Source: Silene latifolia
Taxonomy: Eukaryota > Streptophyta > Magnoliopsida > Caryophyllales > Caryophyllaceae
DNA: 64,000 bases
Assembly: GCF_048544455.1 (NCBI RefSeq)
Contig: NC_133532.1
Span: 15,998,948 to 16,062,947 of the forward strand
Direction of reading: 5' to 3'
Positions 45,182-56,941 of the stretch are shown in pieces. Position 1 is the first letter of the stretch. Each line of letters opens with the position of its first letter. Below the pieces are notes generated by a model. It did not search any database, was not told the origin of the DNA, and saw nothing but the letters and a program-made list of their open reading frames with translations. The position numbers and the translations under genes are program-made.

Positions 45182-46600
45182 TCATTCATCAAGACTAACC
45201 CAAATTTATTGGGAAAAAGAAAGCTTCAGCTTGTGATGGATAGTGTCCGTCACAAGTAAGACGCTTTGATGAGGATAACCTAGTGCTCTCGTATGACAAC
45301 TGCTCTTCATCGAAACTAACCTTAATTTATGAAATGAAAAAGACAACTTGTTTCTTAATTGAAAGTAACTATTGATGCCTCTTCCGTGTATGGCTTGTTA
45401 TTCGGGTAGAGCAGTAACAATGTAAAAGAGATTAGAAATACCGAACGAGATTAGTAGTGACGTGGACAAGAACCACTGCCTTGAAAACAATTTCCGGTCC
45501 GACCGGGGTGGCGATCAGCAGATGACCGGTAGTTCCCCAAGGATTACACTACTGTTGCCTTCCAGAAACGCCCACTCGAGACTGGAGAAGCCTGGAACGA
45601 TTTTATCTTTACCCAGAAATATTGAGAGAAGAAGAAAGGAGAGAACAGAGAAGAGTGTATGATTGTTGTGTTTTTAGAAGCTGCTGAAGACTCGAATTTG
45701 CCTCAATCCGAGTTAGTGGGAGTAAGACTCTCCCCACTAACAGTCAGGTTGACTGACTTATTCAACACAGCTAACAATAAAAACACAGCCCAATACGTAA
45801 CTCGGTTCCGGCCCAAAAAGATAGGCACAGCCTGCCGCGGGCGATTGCCAAATCCCGAATCCCGAATCACGAATCCGGATCCGAACACGGGCACACGCGC
45901 GCGAGCTAAATTAAGCACCTCGCAAAGCTTCCACAAAAGCCTCCCATGACCCACTAGTGATATGGTAAGGAGTGTGCACATATATAAACATATGAAGCAC
46001 TCTTTTCCTCACCAATGTGGGACAATTGGAAAATAGAACTTGCCAAACAAAGACCCTATTTCCAACATGGCTTAAGGCATTGTCATACGTCGATAATATG
46101 AAAATGAGGAGACTAATTTATTAGCTAGTGAGCTTCTCCTATCAATAATTGATTTTAAGTTAACATAGAATGGCACAAGATGGTCGGTCAAAGGGAAAGA
46201 AGACGGGGTGATTTGGCGTGTCAAGAGTCAATAATCAAGAGTGAGATCGAATGAAGGAGGGTAATGGTCAATTATTCGGGCATTGGAGATTGCATGAGGT
46301 TGGTATACCCATTTAGATGACATGATAATACTACACTTTTTTGTTTGGTTCAAAGTATTGGAATGAATTGTGATAACATGAGTTATGAAGTTAGAACCAA
46401 ACACTTGTCTAACCAAATACTTGCTCATAAGTGTTTGGTTCGATCCTGGAATGGAAATAGTAGTTGTAATAAGGTGGAATGGAGTTAGAAATTTGGGTAT
46501 ATACGTGGGTATGAGATTCAAAGTGGTTGGTATGCACTTAGAATCGTTGGATATCTAACTCCATTTCAAAAGCTTATAACCAAACACTAAAATGAATTAA
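45182..46600. other. Intergenic with unassigned repeat fragments
   Basis: No host gene seen. 45220-45260 has a TGATGG...CCGTCACAAG motif seen again near 47095 and 47230, a dispersed repeat. 45830-45910 is locally GC-rich with repeated AATCCCGAATC units. 45960-46070 (CACATATATAAACATATG, then CACCAATGTGGGACA) looks like an LTR promoter remnant, but I could not find its boundaries. The open frame at 45462-45949 shows no recognised domain. Confidence 0.4.
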
Positions 46601-48050
46601 ATCCATTTTAATTTATTTCAAAAGCTCTAATAAAACGCATATATTATATATACACATTAATCTATGATTAAACAATACATAAAACTCAAAGATTTGTGTC
46701 TGAAAACTGCAAGAGCCATGAGGTAACAAAATCTTGAGGTAGAAACAGCAAATAATTAGAAGAAGATACGCCCCCACAAACACAATCCTCACACATATTT
46801 CCATGATAAAATTAGTACGTGTTGAATTAAATAATCTCACATGATACTCTTGATTAGTCGTTGTTTCCCACGCTTTCAAAAACTTTAGCGACTTGGAGAC
46901 AGCCAAACATTACCTTTTCCTGCCATTTTGCCCTACTTCATCTAACTTGTTCTGCTTTTTTCCCTTTCTTTCATTTTCATATACTCTTTTATTAATTTCA
47001 TTGCTTTGTTCTTTTTGGTTGTCTATTGATTTGTCCCTATACCTCCTCATTTAACCTACTACTCCGTATTCACAAATTCTCATTGAAGACATGACATATC
47101 CGTCACAAGCTGAAGACGGATACCATTTTACCTCACAATGTATTCACTTTTTCTCTCTCTGCAACACTATTCATGTGGTCCCCTTTCTCCACTAACCCAT
47201 TTTGTTAACATTTTATCTCACAAAATATCCGTCACAAATGGTAACCCGTCACAAGGGAGACCAATTGCTCCGTATTGGAGCTCTTAATGGGTCGTTTTAT
47301 TTATTGAACCTGATCCATCCTGCCACCAAATAAGCGAGTACGGATAAGACATTTTAAGAAGTATACAAAGATCCAGCCCACTAACTCATCTTGAACTCGC
47401 TAACCCGCACATCTGTGGGCCAAAAATTGAATGTGAGTCCGGCCCATGTTCTGCACAAGCCCGGATTTGACCACCTCTACTCCGTATGTACGTACTACTG
47501 ATTATTCCATTTTAACGATAAGGTTTATAAGTTTGACCTATGTTTGCTCAAACTCGTTTTGAAGTATTTGATATGGGCCCGTGTCTAAGTGTCAGGCTTG
47601 GCCATTCTTATGAAAAATATGCATACTTTGGCTTCAAATAAGGTGTTGAAGTGTCATACTCTCGTTCGGGTGCCGAGTGTTGAGAATGGGTATATGAAGG
47701 AATCAGAAAAGTCGGAGTAACATAGACTTTGACACAAAACTAGGAGGAAGAAGAGTCACAAATTCTCATTTGTAACGGACTTGAAAAGACGTGAGAATAA
47801 GGGACAAGTAGGACAACAAGTGGAGAGGACAAGTGAGAGATGTCTTTGAATAGATCGTCACAAGCAAGATTCTTCGAAAAAGAATAGACTCACTTATAAA
47901 CACCATCATTTGTAAGAATTAAATTAGTTGGAAGGAGCTAAATTGTTTTTTAAAACCAAATTTTGACGGATCAAAAGTAGTTTGTATTAAGAATTTAAGA
48001 TTGTTTTAGAATACTTTATAATTAGATATCATTAAAGTCATTTTGTCAGG
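46600..48050. other. Intergenic, MITE-like CCGTCACAAG repeat
   Basis: No gene. Between about 47090 and 47260, ATATCCGTCACAAGCTGAAGACGG... and AAATATCCGTCACAAATGG... form repeats of a kind common in this window. The rest is featureless AT-rich DNA. Confidence 0.4.
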
Positions 48051-48059
48051 AGCTCAAAA

Positions 48060-48421
48060 TTGTGGATTAAAAGTTCAGTTCAGTTCAGATCCTATAAATT
48101 CAGTTTAGATCCTATAAATTCAGTTCATAAATGTTATATACGGAGTATTATTTTTAAAAACCGATGCAAAAACATTTGACATTAATTATTCGATACATAT
48201 ATACATTATTATTTTTAAAACAAAATTATCACTCCTCTCATTATTTTTTATCGTAATGTAAACGTAGTATAATGTATGAACAAACCAATGTATATAAAGC
48301 GTAAAAATGTTATTATCTTACCTTGTGTTTTAAACTATATTTTCTTATCAATGTTCTCTCTTGGTTGTCCACTAATTTCTTGTAAAAAATTTATTTGATC
48401 TCAATAAAAAATTACGTTTTT

Positions 48422-48471
<50 letters not shown>

Positions 48472-48810
48472 CAACAACCACAACAACAACAACAACAACA
48501 ATAATAATAATAATAATAGTGAAGTTAAATTAAATTTTGTTAATTTAAATTCGATTCCTATAAGTTCAGTTCAGGTCCTATAAGTTCAGTTCAGATCTTA
48601 TAAGTTCAGTTCAGTTCAGATCCTATAAGTTTAGTTCAGTTCAGATCCTATAAGTTCAGAAAAGTTCAGATCCTATAAGTTCAGAAAAGTTTAGATCCTA
48701 TAAGTTCAGTTCAGATCCTATAAGTTCAGTTCAGTTTAGTTCAGATCCTATAAGTTCAGTTCAGTTCAGATTAGATCTGTTTCAATCCAAAAGAACAGAG
48801 CCTAATAGCA
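48060..48810. repeat. TTCAGTTCAGATCCTATAAG minisatellite with AAT/AAC microsatellite
   Basis: Many copies of a 15-30 bp unit based on AGTTCAGATCCTATAAGTTC occur at 48075-48130 and 48555-48780. A long ATA/AAC triplet array (about 48424-48519) interrupts them. The right end reads TTCAATCCAAAAGAACAGAGCC, matching the end of the small MITE at 48992-49190, so the array is probably an expanded copy of that MITE family. Confidence 0.75.
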
Positions 48811-48991
48811 TTCTTGTTATAGAAATTATCGTACGTAAGGAATACGTTTTGACCGCTAAATTGTAAGGGTTTCAAAACTGATAGTTGAATACTTGAATGT
48901 GATAATGTATGTGTTATCGGGTTATCACCTCAATTCATTATAGTTGACAAACTCTATGAGAAATTTCAACTATTATTAAGGTTGTGAAGTT

Positions 48992-49190
48992 AGGCCGTCT
49001 TTTTTTGGACTTAATATCAACTCATTTCAGTTCAATTCAGCTCTATTTAGTTCAATTTAGTTCAACTTTTCTTTTCACAAATTAACTCTTTATTTCAATT
49101 CAGTTCAGATCCATTCAATTTAGCTATGTTCAATTCAGCTTCATTAAGTTCAGTTCAGTTCAGACGGTTTAGTCCAAAAGAACAAGGCCT
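48992..49190. repeat. MITE with TTCAGTTCA internal repeats
   Basis: Starts AGGCCGTCTTTTTTTGGACT and ends AGTCCAAAAGAACAAGGCCT, giving imperfect 20 bp inverted ends around about 160 bp of degenerate TTCAGTTCA repeats. No coding capacity. Confidence 0.7.
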
Positions 49191-49582
49191 AGACCATTTT
49201 TTTTTTGAGAAAATGATAATTAAATATTGCTTCCGTTAGATTAACAAAGTCGTTAATTTATGGCCTCTATTAGATACTCATGTCCAACCTTGTCGATGTG
49301 GTTTGAAAGTTGATGAAGTTATCTTGCAAATCCGAAAAGATAAAATATATTGGTCACATCATTGGAGATAAAAAAAACAACCTAGGAAGAAAATTGAAGC
49401 GTTGTATAAGCACATGTTAGAGAGACGAAAAAGGGTAAAATAAGTGAGTTTTTTTTTATATAATAGCGATGAAAATGGAATACTCATTCGATAGCTAAGC
49501 ATACAATGGTAAGCCCTCATATTCATAGTCTCCCCCAACCAGCAAATAGGAACCGCACGTATCCAATTAGAAGTGTGATCAC
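49191..49582. other. Intergenic sequence upstream of the copia LTR
   Basis: No recognised feature. The 81-residue open frame on the minus strand (49359-49604) has no recognisable domain. Confidence 0.4.
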
Positions 49583-50560
49583 TGTTGGAGCTTGTGTCCT
49601 CCACAAATTAGTGTGATAACATTTGTAAATCTCTTACAGGTTCACAAGGTTATACTTCGTATATTTAATCAGTTGATTAACGTTTACCTAATAACGGTTG
49701 GCTTGCTATAAAGTTTGACGTTATTATCATACAGATGGCGGTGATCAACTGGTCCCTAAAGGTCACAGCTATAGGATGTGTTTGAGAGATGTGGTTATAG
49801 AAATATGATCACATTGATGCCTAATATGACTAAACAGTTAGTCAATGTGTTGATGAGACAATTATTTAATGAAGATTAAATAATATTAGTTGAGACGAAT
49901 TAACTGTCAATTCGTAAATTGAATATAATAAGTTATATTTAATTAAATGTATGTAATGTTAGCTTGGACGAATTAATCTGTTAATTCGTAATTAAATGTA
50001 ATCGGTTATATTTAATATCAACAAGTTGAATGTGTCATAGTGGTAATAGTGAGGGTACACAAACCAAGAGATCATGGGTTCGATCCTCACTAGATGACAA
50101 TTTAACACATTTTATACATTTTTGGAATAACCAAAAATAAGGAGATTATACTCCTTATTTCGGTTACATGGGCCGAATTAGGGTAGAGAATATCTCCCTT
50201 ATTCAACTCCCATTTTCGGTTTCCATAAGAGGAGAAAGGGAGATCATTTTCTAACCCTAATTCTCTTTTAACCTAATCTCTCCCTCTCATCAGAAAATCA
50301 CACAAAAAAAACCTAATATTTACAGAAAATTGGGGATCTCATTCTAGCAATTTGAGGGGCATTTCTCGGAGCATATTGGGTGCAACTGATAGGAGAATAT
50401 CATTGCGATATTGTTCATAGGCCATAAAAGCTAGGACCGAAGGTTATTTCTTAATCCTTTACGATTTTGTTTATGCAATTTATTTTATGACTAGTTATCA
50501 TCACTTTATAATTCGTTATAATCCTTAAATATAAAGGGATGCATACAGATCAATCCCACA
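49583..50560 (+). repeat. 5' LTR of the copia element
   Basis: Starts TGTTGGAGCTTGTGTCC and ends CAGATCAATCCCACA, 978 bp, followed after two bases by the primer binding site. It contains a tRNA-like sequence at 50033-50099. The 3' partner is outside the window, so the limits rest on TG...CA ends and the primer site. Confidence 0.8.
50033..50099 (+). repeat. tRNA-like sequence inside the copia LTR
   Basis: TGTCAT (50033-50038) and ATGACA (50094-50099) can pair as an acceptor stem. An A-box-like TCATAGTGGTAATAGTGA and a consensus B-box GGTTCGATCCT (50078-50088) lie between at tRNA spacing. This is a tRNA-derived fragment or SINE head. The T-arm and anticodon arm pair poorly, so it is not called a functional tRNA. 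Confidence 0.6.
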
Positions 50561-50562
50561 AC

Positions 50563-50575
50563 TGGTATCAGAGCC
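50563..50575 (+). other. Primer binding site of the copia element
   Basis: TGGTATCAGAGCC, complementary to the 3' end of initiator Met tRNA, two bases after the LTR. Confidence 0.9.
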
Positions 50576-51631
50576 AAGGCCACGAATTTTATTTTGATGA
50601 TTTTCATAAAATTGTTTGTAAACAATTATTAGGGTTTGCGAAGAAAAAAAATATAATCGGCTGTTTTTTTTTTTAACCGTGGAATTTTTTTTCTTTCTGT
50701 TTCTGTACTGTTCACGGATGAACAGTAATTTTTTTTAAAAAAAAAAATTTCTGTTTTTTTTCCTTTCGGTTTTTCCTGAAAAACCGATTAAAGTTTTTTT
50801 TTGCGGATGTTTTTGTTTATGCCGATTTGAAAAGCATCCGAAATTTTTTTTTGTCACTGTTCACGTCACTGTTACTGTTCACAGGGCAGATTATAAAAAA
50901 AAAAATTTGATTGTTTTGTTTCGGTTTTTACAGAAAAACCGTGTTTAAAGAAAAGTAACGGGCTGTTTTTTTCTTGTTTTGCCGAGAAAAGAAAAAAAAA
51001 ATTCTGTTACTGTTCACGTCCAGCAGCATTATAAAAAAAAAAAAATTTCTGTTTTTTTTTCCTTTTCGGTTTTTGCTGAAAAACCGAGGAAAAGTCTTTT
51101 TAATGGGTTGTTTCGGTTTTTTACCGAGATAATTTTCAAAAGAAATTTTTTTTGTTTGTTTTGGCAAATTAATTATTGTGAAGCGGTTCATAATTAATAG
51201 ATATCTAATTATTTTAAAGAAGTTTAAAATAATGATTGGACTAAATTCATATTACAAGTATAATATGAATTAAGATTGAAATTAATGTGATTAATTGAGG
51301 AATTGTCACTTAATTTGATAATTTAAATGGGTGGTTTGGATAAAATTAATCTACATAATTAAAGAATTATGTCTTGCATGTTTAATTTTTTTTGTAGTTG
51401 ATGCATTTTATTTAGTTGAATGAATCGTTTGAATGGTTTAATTTACGTATTTTTGCAATCGGTTGTAATTTGTAATACTTAGTGTGGCCTTAGTCAAATT
51501 ATGTTTTCGTAATGAAGGAAACATAATTTTTTATGTAATTATGAGATCTCGAATCTCCTTTTTTTATTTCTTTAGTTTTGGGTTTTTGAAATTAGAATGT
51601 AATAAATAGGTTTATTATGTAATTTTATTTA
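50576..51631 (+). other. copia leader with homopolymer tracts and repeated ACTGTTCACG
   Basis: No coding region. Between 50700 and 51020 the motif ACTGTTCAC recurs at least five times, once as an inverted pair (CTGTTCACGGATGAACAG). Blocks of TTTCGGTTTTT...GAAAAACCG are repeated among long A and T runs. This is a degenerate tandem repeat of the retroelement leader. Confidence 0.6.
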
Positions 51632-52932
51632 GGGTTATTTCATGACAATAATCCATCCTATGCCTCATCTTCTCAGATTAATCTATCCTCGTGTTTAACT
51701 GAGAATAATCTCATCTTTGACGTCATTTAACTTGTAGTGAACTGGTTCCATAATTGACCTGTTAATACAGGTTTCCCAACAGGTCATTGTATTTTTTCTT
51801 TTTCTTGTTTTTTTCCTGGTTCCTTCTTTATCCCATTGTTTCTTCTCTTTTATTTCTTCATCCTAACCAACCACACCACACATATCGACATTCCAACGCA
51901 TCACCAGGCCTGCGCACCACTATCGCATCTGCCTGCCCCAAACACTGCCACCCAATTTCATCCAAAACTTCAAACCCTAACTCTTTTTCTCACCAAAATT
52001 GTTTTTACATTCACTCAAATCTTCACCTTTTTGTTACTCAAACCATGCTAAAACTCCTATCTTTCAAAAGATGCAGCCTTTTCAATTCATCTTACTTGTT
52101 ACACCCTTTAAATCCCTCAAAATCGCACCTATCTGATCATTAATTTGACATCTGGGTACTTGTAATTAGCATTAATTATTGGGTTTTCAAATCTGATACT
52201 TGTCAAAATGTAAATTGGAAGTGGGTTTAATATGTGCAGGTTGTATAATTTCATGGAGGTGGGTTTAATATGTGAGCAAACTATCACTACTTAAAATGTG
52301 GGTGACATGTGATCTTTACATGTGGAGTTTTTGTATGTATAGACGTGTTTGATTAGAGCTAATTTGAGTGGAGTTTTGGTATGCAACAACAGGATGGTAG
52401 ATTTATAGGAGGAAAAAGAGACAACCGTGAGAAAAGGAGCAGACAAACCCAGAAATTGTTGGGAACCAGATTTCTGGGGGGTTTATCAACAAACCCAAAT
52501 TGATTGGAAACCTAACTTTAAACCTAGAAACCCAGATTTTTTGAAGGTTTAATTATCAACAAACCCAAATCGATTATGAGTGAATGAACCCAGATTTTTT
52601 TGGGGCTTGGTGAACACAGATTGGGGTGGGTGGTAAAGGGAGTGTATGGTTGGTGTTGTTGTGGGTGGTGGGTGTTGTAGTCGGTGGTGGGAGTGTGTGG
52701 TGGTGGAGTTGGAGAGATTTTGGGAGAAATAATGTTTTGTTTATGAATCAAATGGAGGGAGATAAAAGTTAATTAGATTTATACACAAGGGTAACCGGTT
52801 GTCTAGGTAACCGGTCTATTGGTCTACTACAAGTTAAATGACGTCAAAGACGAGATTATTCTCAGTTAAATACGAGGATAGATTAATCTGAGAAGAGGGG
52901 ACATAGGATGGATTATTCTCATGAAATAACCC
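51632..52932. mobile_element. Non-autonomous MULE (family copy 2)
   Basis: 1,301 bp with terminal inverted repeats of about 105 bp starting GGGTTATTTCATGA and an exact 9 bp target duplication TTTTATTTA (51623-51631 and 52933-52941). Same family as 3921-5795. No transposase; the open frame at 51787-52143 is low-complexity. It inserted in the copia leader. Confidence 0.92.
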
Positions 52933-52941
52933 TTTTATTTA

Positions 52942-53762
52942 TTGTAATTTCAAAGAAGACTAAAGATGGAGGTTGGAGCTCACTCCCGCTACATGGATCA
53001 AGATGGAACATCGAGACAAGCTTCTCGGGTCCAAGGATGGATTCCAAACTTGTATTTAATGTTCATTTTGATAGGATAGGCCACACTAGGACTTTATTAT
53101 TGTTTTTACGTTTTCATTCCTATTGCTTTTCATTCACATGATAGTTTATGCATCATATTCCGCCTAAACCAAACCACCTACTACTAAAATGCATGAAAAT
53201 TGACTCATATAGGTTGTATGTTAGTTTTCATGGACATACAGATGTCACACACTTATTAAGCCATCACCTTAGTTTATTCATTCTCGCATGCTAGATATTA
53301 GTTCACTTAAAATAAATTAAAATAAAGTTGATGGGATCTTCCTCTAAAACGAAATTGAGAACTAGTCTTTATAAGGGCAAACAACTATGAATCCCTTCTT
53401 CGTCGGTAGGCATAATATGACCCCTTCTACGTTGGGTAAGTAGTTGTGTTGACTTAGTTTACCTCAACATCATAGTCCGAAGAGTTTCTCGTGATTATGA
53501 TGGACTAAAGATAGTATTTACAGAAATTTATCGACCAAGAATTCTAACGGTAGAATTAGCTAAAAGGTTAGCTTATCAATTTACAGAGAAATTGAGTCTT
53601 GGGATCATTTATATAATTCTTGAGGAAGGTCAATTGTATAAATGCATGAGTCTTCGCGTTATAACAGTATTGCATTAGACTTAAAAATCAAATCGATGCA
53701 TAGGCTTATTATTCAATTTTCTTTTCGCAGTGTAGAACACGTTAATTTTACTGTTACAACAA
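52942..53762 (+). other. Remaining leader of the copia element
   Basis: Non-coding sequence between the MULE insertion and the gag start. GTAAGTAGT (about 53428) and TTTTCGCAG (about 53730) could be splice signals, but this is speculative. Confidence 0.4.
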
Positions 53763-55570
53763 ATGGCTGGAAATAAGGAAATCCCAATGCCAAGTGCCAC
53801 ACTTGATCGCGCGTCCTGGCTGAAAGTTTTTATGGACAACATGAATCAGTTCACACGTCTGAAAAATGACGGGTCCAACTTTGCGGATCGGGAGGCAAAG
53901 ACTACGGAATCTTGCCATTGCGACGGTAAGCTCAGGTACTTAACTGAGCCAATACCGGTCAATCCAGGCCCCAATGCAGGAGTCAACGAGTCACTCGCTT
54001 ATAGTGATTTCGTTATGGAAGCGAGTGCGATAAAGAACGTACTCATCTTTGCAATGGAAACCAATTTGCAGAGACGCTTCATTGCCCAAAGTGCAAACAA
54101 GATTTTCACTACGCTCACTAACGAGTTCTCAAAAGCACCGAGAATCGTTACATATGAGCATACATGTCGCTTCTTTGATACGAAACTCCAGAAGGGCCAA
54201 CCGGTTAGCCCACACATTATTCACTTGATTGAGAATGTCGAGAAGCTGGAGGCACTGAATTGTAAAATCAGTGAGAGCATTGTCATTGACCGAATGCTTC
54301 ATTCTCTTCACGATGGTTTTGCCCTTTTCAGGGCGAACTATTATATGAATGACTTGAAAAAGAGTCCTCATGAGCTACACTCCCTTCTCGTACAGACCGA
54401 GAAGGATATGAAATTGAGTGGGAGCATGAAGCAGGATGTTCTCACGATTTACAACAAGGGTAAAGGTAAGGGCAAGGCTCATGGCGACCTAGCTGTAGGT
54501 AAGCCAAAGTTCAAGAAGTCAGGAAACGGTAAGAGTGGGCCTGGTGAGACTAGTGGCTCACAGGGCAAGACAAAGAGCAAGGGCGGTGACATTGAGTGCC
54601 ACCATTGTCACAAGACTGGACATTGGAGGAGGAACTGTCCCGTGTACCTTGAGGACATAAAAGCAGGCCGCGTCGTTCCTGTTGGTATGTCATCTTATAT
54701 TCATATGATTGAGATAAACCATGCAAGTTTCGGAACTTGGGTACTTGATACTGGTTGTGGTACTCATCTGTGTAATTATTTGCAGGACCTAAAGAACATC
54801 ATGCCTCTCGAAAAGGGTGATGTGGACCTGCGAGTCGGGAATGGAGCACGAGTTGCTGCTGTCTCGAAGGGAACATACGTAATCCAACTCCCTAGTGGTT
54901 TTGAGTTACTTTTATATAACTGTTACTATGTACCCAGTTTGTCTAAGAACATTATTTCAGTTTCCGTACTTGCTAAAGACGGTTTTGCATTTTCAATAAA
55001 GGATAATAGCTGTATTTTCTTTTTATGAAATGATTTATGGCAAAGCAGTTTCCATGAATGGAATTTACATCTTAGATCAAACCACGGAAGAATTACACAT
55101 GAATAATAAGAAATTAAAAAATGGTGACAAAGATCAAACCTATCTATGGCATTGTCGAATGGGACACATAAATGAGAAACGCGTGAAGAAACTCGTCGAT
55201 AATGGGACTATTCCCGCATTCGAATTTTCTACATATGGTACGTGTGAATCATGTATCATTGGCAAAATGACTCGAATTTCTTTCAAAGGTGTTGGAATGC
55301 GCGCTAGTGACCTATTAGGACTCATACATACTGATGTTTGTGGACCTATGTCAATTACCGCTAGAGATGGCTATAGATATTTTATCACTTTCACGGACGA
55401 TTTAAGTAGATATGGATATGTCTACTTAATGAAGCATAAAAGTGAGTCCTTTGAGAAATTCAAGGAATACCAGAACAGGGTACAGAACCAACTGGGTAGA
55501 AAGGTTAAAGCACTCCGTTCAGATCGGGGTGGCGAATATCTTTCAAATGAGTTTGATCAACACCTTAAAG
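53763..55570 (+). pseudogene. copia gag-pol, 5' part (gag, protease, start of integrase)
   Basis: Starts at ATG 53763 (MAGNKEIPMPSATLDRASWL). Gag domain, then a CCHC knuckle (CHHCHKTGHWRRNC, about 54598-54640), the protease active site in TWVLDTGCGTHLCN (about 54737), and after one extra base in a T run near 55018-55022 the GAG-preintegrase HxH/CxxC zinc segment (LWHCRMGHINEKRVKKL, CESCIIGKM) and the integrase core (IHTDVCGPMSITARDGYRYF, FTDDLSRYGYVYLM, LRSDRGGEYLSNEF). The two Asp of the triad are present; the Glu lies after the insertion. The frame ends at 55571 because a chromovirus was inserted there. Confidence 0.9.
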
Positions 55571-55676
55571 TGTAATACTCCGTATTTATAAGTCTTGGGG
55601 TACTCTATCGAGTAGGCCTTACTATGTCGAGTAAGGGTAGGTTGCGTTTTAGAAAAGTTTCTGACCTGTTGGGTAC

Positions 55677-55770
55677 TCGATCGAGTAACTAGGGTACTCG
55701 ATCGAGTAAGGGGGTACTCGATCGAGTACCTCGGGTACTCGATCGAGTACCTCGGGTACTCGATCGAGTG
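55677..55770 (+). repeat. ACTCGATCGAGT palindrome array in the LTR
   Basis: Five perfect 12 bp palindromes spaced 19-23 bp apart lie about 50-150 bp upstream of the TATA-like sequence. The 3' LTR (62662-62740) has four; the difference is one extra unit. Two variant half-matching copies (ACTCTATCGAGT, and ATGTCGAGT) precede them. Confidence 0.93.
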
Positions 55771-55817
55771 TCCGGTTTTACGGGGAGTTTTCTCGGGTTT
55801 TGTTAATTATGCGATTA

Positions 55818-55828
55818 AGGTATATAAG
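55818..55828 (+). promoter_or_regulatory. TATA-like sequence of the chromovirus LTR
   Basis: GGTATATAAGC, present in both LTRs at the same offset from the palindrome array. Likely the core promoter of the element. Confidence 0.55.
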
Positions 55829-56929
55829 CTTTGTCGTCATTATTCTAAATCACTTTTGCAAAACCTAAATTACTGTTTAAGAGAGAAAGCAAGCAAGTTC
55901 TTCATCCTAATCGCATTATTAGCAATCCCCGGAGTTTGGAAGGTCAGTTCTTAGCGTTGGTTATACCGTTGAGTTCCTTGCGTCAAGGGTAAGATCTGTG
56001 TACCATTTTTATTGTCTTTCCTTTGATTTGGTTAAATCCTAATATAGGGATTTGGGGGTTTTTGAGTAGTATGTAATTGGGTAGCATTTATGTGTTGTAT
56101 GATAGGAGGAGGTTTCATAGAGGAGGCTTTTTGATACAGTAGTAGAGACCGTCTGACAGTGTGCTTTCCAGGTAGGATTTCCTACTCAGTATTAGTCCCA
56201 TAATGGGATATTGGTTGATGTGTTGTGATTGGTTGTTTGATATAGTAATTGTATTGTGTTTGTGGTTGTGATCGTTGTCTATGGTTCGCGAGGCATGTCC
56301 TCGGCTGAGTGGGGTCACTTGCGGGAGTGGCTTCACGCCCTAGTTTCGCCTTCTGTGGAACCCGCCACAGAAGGGATGTGCACATTAATGGACAGGGTTA
56401 TCGCTCATTATGTGGAGCGGGGATTTGGTGGGTACGGCTGCGGTCCCCCACTGGCAGGGCTGGTCCAGTGGACAGTCAGTGATTGAGATGATTGGATTTG
56501 GCGTGATTGTGTGTGTATGACAGTTAAGCTGTCTGTTTATCTTATTGTTAATATATATTGAATTGTGTGATTAGTACTGACCCCGGTGTTGTTTTGTAAA
56601 CCTGCGGTGATCCATTCGGGGATGGTGAGCAGATATTGAGCAGGTATGAGATGAGTACTGGGATATTTGGGATGGCCACGACATGATGATAGGAGTCTTC
56701 CGCTGTAGCTTATTAGTTTATTTACATTTCAGCTAGAACAGTTAGTTTGAAAACATGTATTACACATTTGGTTTGGTTTTGAGAATTGTAACTCTTCGCT
56801 AAGTATTTATAATTAAACGTTGTTTCTTCATTGTTTATTTAATTATAATTGCCTCGGGTAACCGAGATGGTAATGTCTTCATACCTGAGTGGTCCTGGTA
56901 AGGCACTTGGAGTATGGGGGTGTTACAAA

Positions 56930-56941
56930 TGGTATCAGAGC
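56930..56941 (+). other. Primer binding site of the chromovirus
   Basis: TGGTATCAGAGC, complementary to initiator Met tRNA, two bases after the 5' LTR. Confidence 0.92.

Larger units (their letters stand above)
55571..56927 (+). repeat. 5' LTR of the chromovirus
   Basis: TGTAATACTCCG...GGGGGTGTTACA, 1,357 bp. Contains five perfect ACTCGATCGAGT palindromes (55677-55770), a TATA-like GGTATATAAGC near 55818-55828, and an open frame (56256-56486) that recurs in the 3' LTR and is not a gene. Confidence 0.94.

Noticed and set aside
45462-45949. Possible host gene in the GC-rich 45.5-45.9 kb region
   Set aside because: Two overlapping open frames without known motifs, within what looks like a decayed LTR remnant; not enough support.
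48395-48583. Asn-repeat open frame
   Set aside because: It is a translation of an AAT/AAC microsatellite.
50033-50099. Functional tRNA gene
   Set aside because: The acceptor-like stem is only six bases and the T and anticodon arms pair poorly; kept as tRNA-like repeat only.
51787-52143. 118-residue open frame in MULE copy 2
   Set aside because: Low-complexity sequence with no recognised domain; the related copy 1 does not preserve the frame.
55677-55770. CRISPR-like array
   Set aside because: Short regular palindromes in a plant LTR without spacers of constant length or cas genes; these are LTR repeats.
56256-56486. Open frame recurring at 63219-63443
   Set aside because: The two are copies within the 5' and 3' LTRs of the chromovirus; no domain and not conserved in length.
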